Below, one piece after another: positions 51,201-60,200 of a stretch of DNA of 64,000 nt. The notes under the pieces are model-generated. The model searched no databases. It was given only the letters and a program-made list of their open reading frames with translations, and had not been told where the DNA came from. The position numbers and the translations under genes were made by a program. Each line of letters opens with the position of its first letter. Within the stretch, counting starts at the first letter, position 1. This DNA comes from Chiridota heheva (taxonomy: Eukaryota > Echinodermata > Holothuroidea > Apodida > Chiridotidae), in assembly GCA_020152595.1 (NCBI GenBank), contig JAIGNY010000918.1:228501-292500 (forward strand), in the 5' to 3' direction.

Positions 51201-54200
51201 GCATCTTTTAATATGGAATAGAGTGAAGAGTCACAAATATTTGCACAATTCATTCAATGTTCAATTTCTCTAATTGAAATTTTGCTGGAGGTAATGGTCA
51301 GCTGCTGGAGGTAATGGTCAGCTGCTGGAGGTAATGGTCAGCTGCTGGAGGTAATGGTCAGCTGCTGGAGGTAATGGTCAGCTGCTGGAGGTAATGGTCA
51401 GCTGCTGGAGGTAATGGTCAGCTGCTGGAGGTAATGGTCAGCTGCTGGAGGTAATGGTCAGCTGCTGGAGGTAATGGTCAGCTGCTGGAGGTAATGGTCA
51501 GCTGCTGGAGGTAATGGTCAGCTGCTGGAGGTAATGGTCAGCTGCTGGAGGTAATGGTCAGCTGCTGGAGGTAATGGTCAGCTGCTGGAGGTAATGGTCA
51601 GCTGCTGCAGGTAATGGTCAGCTGCTGCAGGTAATGGTCAGCTGCTGCAGGTAATGGTCAGCTGCTGCAGGTAATGGTCAGCTGCTGCAGGTAATGGTCA
51701 GCTGCTGCAGGTAATGGTCAGCTGCTGGAGGTAATGGTCAGCTGCTGCAGGTAATGGTCAGCTGCTGCAGGTAATGGTCAGCTGCTGCAGGTAATGGTCA
51801 GCTGCTGCAGGTAATGGTCACCTGCTGCAGGTAATGGTCAGCTGCTGCAGGTAATGGTCAGCTGCTGCAGGTAATGGTCAGCTGCTGCAGGTAATGGTCA
51901 GCTGCTGCAGGTAATGGTCAGCTGCTGCAGGTAATGGTCAGCTGCTGCAGGTAATGGTCAGCTGCTGCAGGTAATGGTCAGCTGCTGCAGGTAATGGTCA
52001 GCTGCTGCAGGTAATGGTCAGCTGCTGCAGGTAATGGTCAGCTGCTGCAGGTAATGGTCAGCTGCCGCAGGTAATGGTCAGCTGCTGGAGGTAATGGTCA
52101 GCTGCTGCAGGTAATTGTCAACCCATCAAAAGGACCTTATTATGTTTGTTTGTTAAGGTTTAACAGCACTGTGACAGTCGAATGTGCCAAAAGGGTGTTA
52201 TACAAACATCATACTAAAATAAACCTTTTCAATTCAATTATGCTTGAGGATGAAAAACAACCAATCTACAGCAGAATATGGAGTTCTGCTTAACCAGTGA
52301 CATCACAGATTCCCAAACTTTCTTGTCTATCTTTCCCTGAAAATTCATACAAATTTACAATGGCTGATTTTTAAACAATTTTGATGAAATTATTCATAAC
52401 ATTTTAACTAATTTGAACTATTAGCATAGTAAGTTCTTTTAGGAAAATTAACTACAATATATGATTAACTACAATTTCTTATCGCGGCAAATTCCTTGGG
52501 TCCACAATGAAAACAAGTCAAAGGGACTTTGGGAACAAGCAATTATTTAATCGCTATGGATCAGCAATTTTGTTAAGAACTGTTGTGTATGAATATCCTG
52601 TGCATAATCCCTTGGCTATGACTACTAGTAATACACTAAATCCCTGTGTGCTTTCCTGGCATATGCCTAAAAGTGTAAACAACGACGATGAGTGAACACA
52701 CAATTACAATGACGGGGTCGTCACCTGCGTAATCGCTTATGATAGTAACAATGCTATCACGAAACGCTTAATACGACCCAGACGAGAACACAGGTACAAC
52801 GTACGGACAAACATAACATCGACAACCAAGTCAATGTCCACAGCCTTTGATAACCAGTTGTGGTGCACTGGCGTGTCTACCCAACCCAGGCTTGAACCCA
52901 GGACCTCATGGTCTGTAGACATGTATTATAACCGCTATACCACAGTAGGTAGATAGTGTAAACAAACAAACAATAAGCCTTATAAAGCAAATGCATTGAG
53001 AGACCATCACATCTTTCTCATAGTAAATATTACTGGCCTCACCTGGAATACCCAAGAACCAGTCTCTGGACGATATTCAATGAACTTTGCTTTTAACTTC
53101 GATGTAGCGCTCTCTAACTTGTACTCATATCCAAGTGCTTCAAGACGTTCTGGGTCCTGAATGTAATAGGTAGGTAAAACAGAAATAAATCAGATAATAC
53201 AGAAATAAGATGTATTGATCTCCAAACTTGAAATGCATGTGATGTACAAGGAAACCGACATTACTCTTGTATTGACGAGCCTTACTGGCTTGTTGACAAC
53301 AAAGGTCAAAAAGTCAAATAGTGGCAAAGAAGTCAAATCATATCAAAATAACAACACATCAAATGGTGCACTCACAGATGAGGTAAACTAGCAGCTGAGG
53401 GGAAAAAAGCAGGTAGTGTTGAAGGTACAAAGAAAATGATTAATTTCACTTTGCATATGATCAACTGACTCAAATGTTGTCAATGCATACTGTCGAAAGG
53501 AAAAGTGTGCAAAAGTTCTTTCCTACTTCCACCTTTTCCATTTCATCACTGTTATATTAGGTATTTTCAATATTCTCTAATACACATTCATGCTGATTCT
53601 TTTTATGTTATTTCATGTTTTTATTTATTTCGGAAATAAAGTGAAGTGGAGTGAAATGACAAAATATAAGAAGCACATAATGACAAACCTTAATAGGTTC
53701 TCTGGATGTCTTGTCTATGGGCCATGTGGAGTCCAAGGTGACTTCTGCTTTCTTGTTCAGTCCTTGCCCTACGGGAGGCTTTGAGCTGTCATCTGGGTAA
53801 ATCGTAATTTCTTTCCTTCTGAAGAAAACTGAAAAAGGGAATAGACAACCAATCAATGTGAATGATACGCTATAATAAAAGAGGCTATTTCCACAGAACT
53901 GATGCAAATCTTTGTATTGAACTGTACCAAATGCTTGAAAAAAAGGATTATAAAAGTGAATGTTCTTCAAATACTTCACCCACTAATAGAAAGTCTAAAA
54001 ACAAGAACTGCCAGGACAGTATGCTCGACTATTTAAAGCTAGTATAAAGAATGGGCTTATTGAGGGAAGTTTATACAAAAATAGGGTAGCAGGGGCAGAT
54101 GATTTCAAATTACTTGAGCTTTGAAAGATGAACTTACATTTTCAATTGATTTGCTAATTTTCACAATATTTTACTACAAGCTTCAAAATATCTTTGAGTT

Positions 54201-57200
54201 TCCTCAGATATCTTAAGACAAAAAAAAAAAACCAAGGTTGTCTCACCGCATGCAGTAACTCAGAATACATGTAAATGCTAGCAGTCTTTATAACTATAAC
54301 ACCTCCTTTAGTTCTATCAATTGAACAACAAAGAGAGGCCCTAAGTTGCCAATGTCAATGAAAGAATGTCATTAAGCCCCCTTTCCAACCTGTACCCTCC
54401 CCAACCCTACACATTCCCAGAACTACATCCTGGATTGTAATACAACTTTTAATTTAAGAGAATATGTGTGTTAAGCAAGGTCAAGCAACATGAAACATGT
54501 ACAATAACATTAAAGCAAAATTATGCGAAACAATATTGCTTAATGTATGACAAACTACACATTGGAAACGGTACAAATACCCTCACCGCTAATAATGCAT
54601 ATTCCAGACTGTCCCACATTCCATCCCAACTTGTCCCAGATGTCATCCCATGCCTACACTCCATGCAATCACACCTGAAAACCAGACACTGTATGTCATT
54701 CCACCACTTGCATGACCCACATGCCATCATAACTGAAAACCAGATGACACCCCACCACATGCCAATTCACCCTGTCCCGCATGTTGACCCATCCTCTTCC
54801 ACATGCCAACCCACCCTGCTCCACATGCCAAACCACCCAGCTCCACATGCCAAACCACCCTGCTCCACATGCCAACCCATCCTGTTCTACATGCTAACCC
54901 ACCCTGTCCAACATGCCAATGCATCCTGACCAACATCCCACCCTACATACAATTCCACCCTGTCCCACATGAAATCCCACCCTCATCCCAATTCCTTCAG
55001 CTACTTTATCATCATGTCATCTTCTACCCCACATTCCACAAGTAATTTCCCAAACCCCTAATTTAGAATTCTTTAGAAGCAAGGAAACTTTTATTTGCTT
55101 CTTTATTCATGGTAAGACAAACAGTTTGATTTCTTTTCATGTCAGGAATGTCAGTATCATAACAAAACTAGAAATGTGAAGTTAGTAAGTCTCGCCTGCC
55201 ATATATTTTTGATCTCAGGTCAAACATTTTGCAGCGAAGTCTATTTTTATGCAAATAACCTAATTAATATGCACACTATACTATTCCTCAAATATCTTGA
55301 TGTAGATTCCATGAAAACCCTTATTAATGCTTTTGTTTTAATTCACATTGATTATTGTAACTCACTTCTTGTTGGACTACCTGATTATCAACTTTACAGA
55401 ATTCAAAGAATACTTAATGGTGCTGCTCGGTTGATTTTCAGACTACCAAAATTTTCTCACATTAATGATGTTTTGAAATCCCTTCACTGGTTACCAGTCA
55501 AACAAAGAATTGATTATAAAATTATTTTATACTTTTCAAGTGCATTAAAGGCCTTGCTCCAAAATATCTATGTGAAATGGTAGTTGAAAAACCATCCCGC
55601 TATGACTTTCGTTTCAAGTCCCTATTTGTTCCCCGTATTAAGCATAAAACTCTTGGCGAAAGGGCCTTTACTTATAAAGGTCCTTGGTTGTGGAATTCAC
55701 TCCCAACTAAACTCAAATGTATCAATAATGTATCCCTGACCTCCTTCAAAACTAAGCTTAAAACTTTTTTGTTTAAAAAGACATTAATCTAATGTGCAGC
55801 TTGATCCATTGTATTTCTATTTATGTTGTCATTTCTGTATTCTTATTTTTGTTTTCTATCGTAATTTCCTTGTATGTAAAGCGCTTTTGAATGTTTTTAC
55901 AAAATTAGCGCTATATAAATTTATGTATCATTATTATTATTATTATTACTATACCATTACCATTAAGTGTGAACAATGCTCTTCACATATACTGTATGAT
56001 CATTTGAATAAGCAAAATCACCACACCCACTCAAGAGATACCACAGATGCAAATATTTTCATTGCTATGCAAATAAGCTAATTAGTATGCACACACAACC
56101 TCCCAATCATGCCCAACTGAACAGTACCAATGCCCTCTACCACTGAACCAAGTTATTATCTCAGATTAATTATTTTGTACAAAAGTCTATTGTTATGCAA
56201 ATAATCTATTTAATATGCAAATTACACCTCACCATTGACTGTAGATTGAGTGTGGACAATGCTTTTCACATATGTGATCATTTGTGTAAACATAATCCCC
56301 ACACCCACATTAATCTAAGAGATAACATAGATGCAAATATTTTCAATGTTATGCAAATAAGCTAATTAGTATGTACACACAAGCCCCTCAATTATGCTCA
56401 ACTGAACATTACCCATGTCCTCTACCCCTGTGCCAAAATACATGAATGTACACCATTCATAACTTAAGTTATGAAAACTTTAACCAAAAATTTTAACCAA
56501 AATTTTTCACCTGACAAATTTCCCCATTGTTATGCAAATAAACTAACTAGTATGCCCCCCCCCCCCCAATCATGCTCATTTGATCAGTACCCCTACGTCA
56601 AGTCATATGAATGTACACCATTCATATTTAAATCAACTAAAACCTATGCATTGAACTGAACCCAAAAGTACTGACCAGACATCATGCATACGCTACAAAC
56701 TAAGAAAACTCAAGCAAAGACTACCCGTGATAATACATGCATACATGCAGTTCAATCACAAACTACCGACCATATATGTGATTCAACCAAAAACTATCCC
56801 ACCATATCATTGCTTTTAAACTGAAAACTACCAAAAAATAGTGGAGTCATTATGACACATAACCCCCCAAAAAAGGTGCAAGAAAATGTTGTATGGTGTT
56901 TTTCTGTACTATAAAGTCTAGAGAACAACATATCAAATGTTTTCTGAAATCAAACCACCGCAAAGGATCTAATTATGACATCATAAAAAAGATGGCCGCC
57001 ATTGTTACAAATGGCTAAATTCTACAGATAGAAATTCAACACTGGTTTCTGACCACTCTAAAGTAAGGATATTATCTTTATACATTAATAGGCCTATATA
57101 TAAGTTGAGTAACAATCATGAGCACTGACAAAAGTGTGTCACATGAGGTCATATCCTTATTCATAACGTAATGACGTCTTTCATACGTCATAAACATGAA

Positions 57201-60200
57201 AGACGTCATAACCAGGCCTGGTCATAATATAACTGTGTGCCATTTCAGATTGCTTTCCACAATGATGAACGTCTCATATATCATATATCTATCCTAATAA
57301 AAGTATGGTGAGATCTTACTACTATTGATGATGTCAAGAGGTCATACTGAATAACACCATTGATGACGCCATGTATCATGTTTTTGTAACTTTCAATCGG
57401 TTACAAAACTGTATTGAAAATATCACCCATTTTAGTCATTTTCCCCAGTGTTCTATTAACTGACATAACTGAGATAACAACTGATTATATCTTGTCAAAT
57501 TCCTGTTGTTATTTGTCTAGTATGTTGCCGTAGCATTTGCATCACCTCTCAGTTAGGTTCTCACCGCTGGCCACTCTAGCTCTGCTTTTTACAGCAGTGT
57601 GAAAAGGGGGCAGAGTGTGTAGGCATATTTTATACAGACATACATAGGGCTCCCTGCTGTTGATTTAGCTGCTTTGAAGCAGCACCACTGAAGTGACCTC
57701 TTCAGGGCACGAACCTAGGTAGATTGCATAAAGACCCTGAACCGCCCAGACATCAGAACCCATCTTTCTCGGGTTATGCAGAGAAATGCATAGCATATGC
57801 ATGGCAGTATGTTGGACGCAGCAGCTACTGGAAATGTTTGTTTGTTTGTTTGATGAGGGCCTAATAGGACCACCACAATGAGGGTCAATTTGTGTCTGAG
57901 AGGTTAGATCATTTTAGAAGTAGGAAGGAAAGAAAACAGGCGGAGATTGAGAGAAACACGAGAACTGAAAGTCAGAAAGCTGGGATCGAGAGAGAAGGTG
58001 CATGGGTAAAAAAAAAAAAATAGAGAGAAGGGAGTAGGAGAGGACTAAATATGGTGGTAGAGGGAAGCATGATAAAGGAAGGAGATAATTTTATCTGGAG
58101 GATTTTTCTGGAAGAACTTGGCAATTGAATTGTGGGAGCAAGGGAAGCTCTGGGAAGGTTGTACAGGGGGCAAACAAGGAGAACATGATGGACTGTGAGG
58201 GTGCAATGGCAATTGTTGCAGAGGAGGGGTTGGGGGAAGCCAATAAGGAGGTGGGAGTGAGTGAGGTGGATGTTACCTATTCTAAGACGGGTAATATGAA
58301 TGTTATTGACACGAGAGAGCTTGTGGATGGTGGGTTTGATCGGAATGGTGAGCTGAATGACGTGGAGTTTGTTATCAATTTAGGCGTCCCATGAGGTTTT
58401 CCAGTGGGAAACTTCCTGACTGAACCCAGAACTAACACCAAAGCTGGTTCTAGGGCTTTTTCAGCTGCAGCACCCCATGTTTGGAACTCTTTGCCTTCAC
58501 ACATTCGCCATGCCAGTTCACTTGGACAGTTCAAAACACGTCTTAAGACTTTTCTTTTTTAATCATGTATTACTTACTGAACTTTGGGGCAGCATTCTGG
58601 GCGCTTTGTATCCTATGGAAAAGGCGCCTACTACAAATGAACATGGATGGATGGATGAGGTTTTCCAGTGGTCACGAACAGGGGAAGCGATAAGCGGTTT
58701 GATGTCAGAAAGGGTTTTGGGAAATGGGGTAGGAGGTTGAAAGCAAGCTTAGCGGCTGCATCAGCCCTGTCATTGCCAGGGATGCCAACATGGCAGGGTA
58801 TCTGGAAGAAAAGAATACTTTTCCTGCAGAGGGTGGGAGAAAGGAGTTTTCGGTGGAAAAGTGTCCGGCCCAGCACACAAACCGCCTTAAGAGTTCCAAC
58901 TCTAGATTTCTGTAGGTTTGACTACTCTAGCCTTTGACCCTCCCTGCACATACATAAGGTAGTGTGGACATTTAGCCCATTACTGGAGTACTGGCGACAC
59001 TTTTGGAGAGAACCAGGGCATGTCCATACACTGACAGGCCTGCATGCCGTATTTGTCTCTATCAGGGAGAGACTTATGCCTACACACTCTGCAGCTCCCC
59101 TTTTCCCCACTGCTGTTAATAGCAGATATAGCCATCGGTGAGGACATAACTGAGAGGTGATGACCCCGCAAGTGCTACGGCAACACACTAGGCAAGTCAC
59201 AAGACTGACAAGATCATTCAATTGCTATTTCAGTTAGAAGCTGCAGAAAATGACTTTAAAATGGTGGTATTCACATTTAATATTTGAAGCTGAAAAAGCA
59301 TGACTTCATGACGTCATCAATGGCTTATTTATTATGACTTCTAGACGTCATGAATGGCATTAAGATGTTACCATATTCTTTTGAAGATAGAAATATGATA
59401 AGACGTTTTTTCATCATTGTGGAAAGCAATCCTAAATTACACAATATGATATCATGACGTCATGAAAGATGCCATTATGTCATGACCTCACATGGGACAC
59501 TTTTGTCAATGTTAATAATTATTATTTTACCTAGATATTAACGTCTAAAGATAATTTTCACTTAAAAACTGTCAAATTCAACCATAGATGTGTAGATATT
59601 AGCCATATGGCGGCTATTTTTTTCTTCGACGTTTTAATTAGACCCTATGTGGTGGTCCGATTTCAGAGAACTTTTGATAAGTTGTTCTTGTTATAGTACA
59701 GAAAAACAACATGAAACTTTTTCTTGCAATTTTGGAGGGGGAGGGGGGAAGGAGGGGGGGTTAGGCCATATTTGTCACAATATGACTCTACTAAAATATG
59801 TTCAAAACAACCACACATTTTAACCGAAAGCTACCAACATGCATGCAACTCAACAAACTAACTACCAACCACATTCGTATGTAAAACAATCAAAACCTAT
59901 CAAATATACATGCACCTAAATACAAAATTGTAACCAATCTTCACTTACTAATTTCATCCAGGTTCAACTCTGTCAAATCTGTCAATCCTTCAAAGAAGAC
60001 ACTCCCATACCCATTTCGACCAATGGTAAGGTTCTCCACCAACACATTTTCCGCTATCATCTGTCATGTCAGCCAGTTTCTCCAACGAAGGGATCGTATA
60101 ATAACCTCTGCGATTAAGACAAATCCCGGCAGGATGAGAAGGTGGCGAATTTTCACTGTCCTCCTGAACGTCAAAACGAAGTGGACTGATCTAGTTCTGA

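Larger units (their letters stand above)
56841..59791. mobile_element. 2.95 kb element with about 800-bp inverted arms, TA-flanked
   Basis: Left arm about 56841-57660 and right arm about 59000-59791 are imperfect inverted copies. They start GTGGAGTCATTATGACA and (reversed) GTAGAGTCATATTGTGACA, then share GCAAGAAAA, GTTTTTCTGTACTATAA, TTGCTTTCCACAATGATGAA and GCAGAGTGTGTAGGCAT. TA lies outside both ends. The loop is filled by an RNase H LINE fragment. The right arm keeps a Cys-rich frame (CRVC...CQC). Class not settled. Confidence 0.78.

Noticed and set aside
52845-52950. Functional tRNA gene on the minus strand
   Set aside because: A and B box spacing is right, but the acceptor and anticodon stems do not pair well.
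53829-54047. Extension of the exon at 53689-53828 into the upstream open frame
   Set aside because: The TTTTTCAG acceptor and conserved spacing to RRKE place the exon start at 53828; the sequence beyond shows no similarity to Nup98.
58980-59171. Nuclear receptor DNA-binding domain (CRVC...YG...AC)
   Set aside because: Spacing between the second and third Cys is too long, the fourth Cys is misplaced and no GFF/RR follows. A transposase relic fits the context better.
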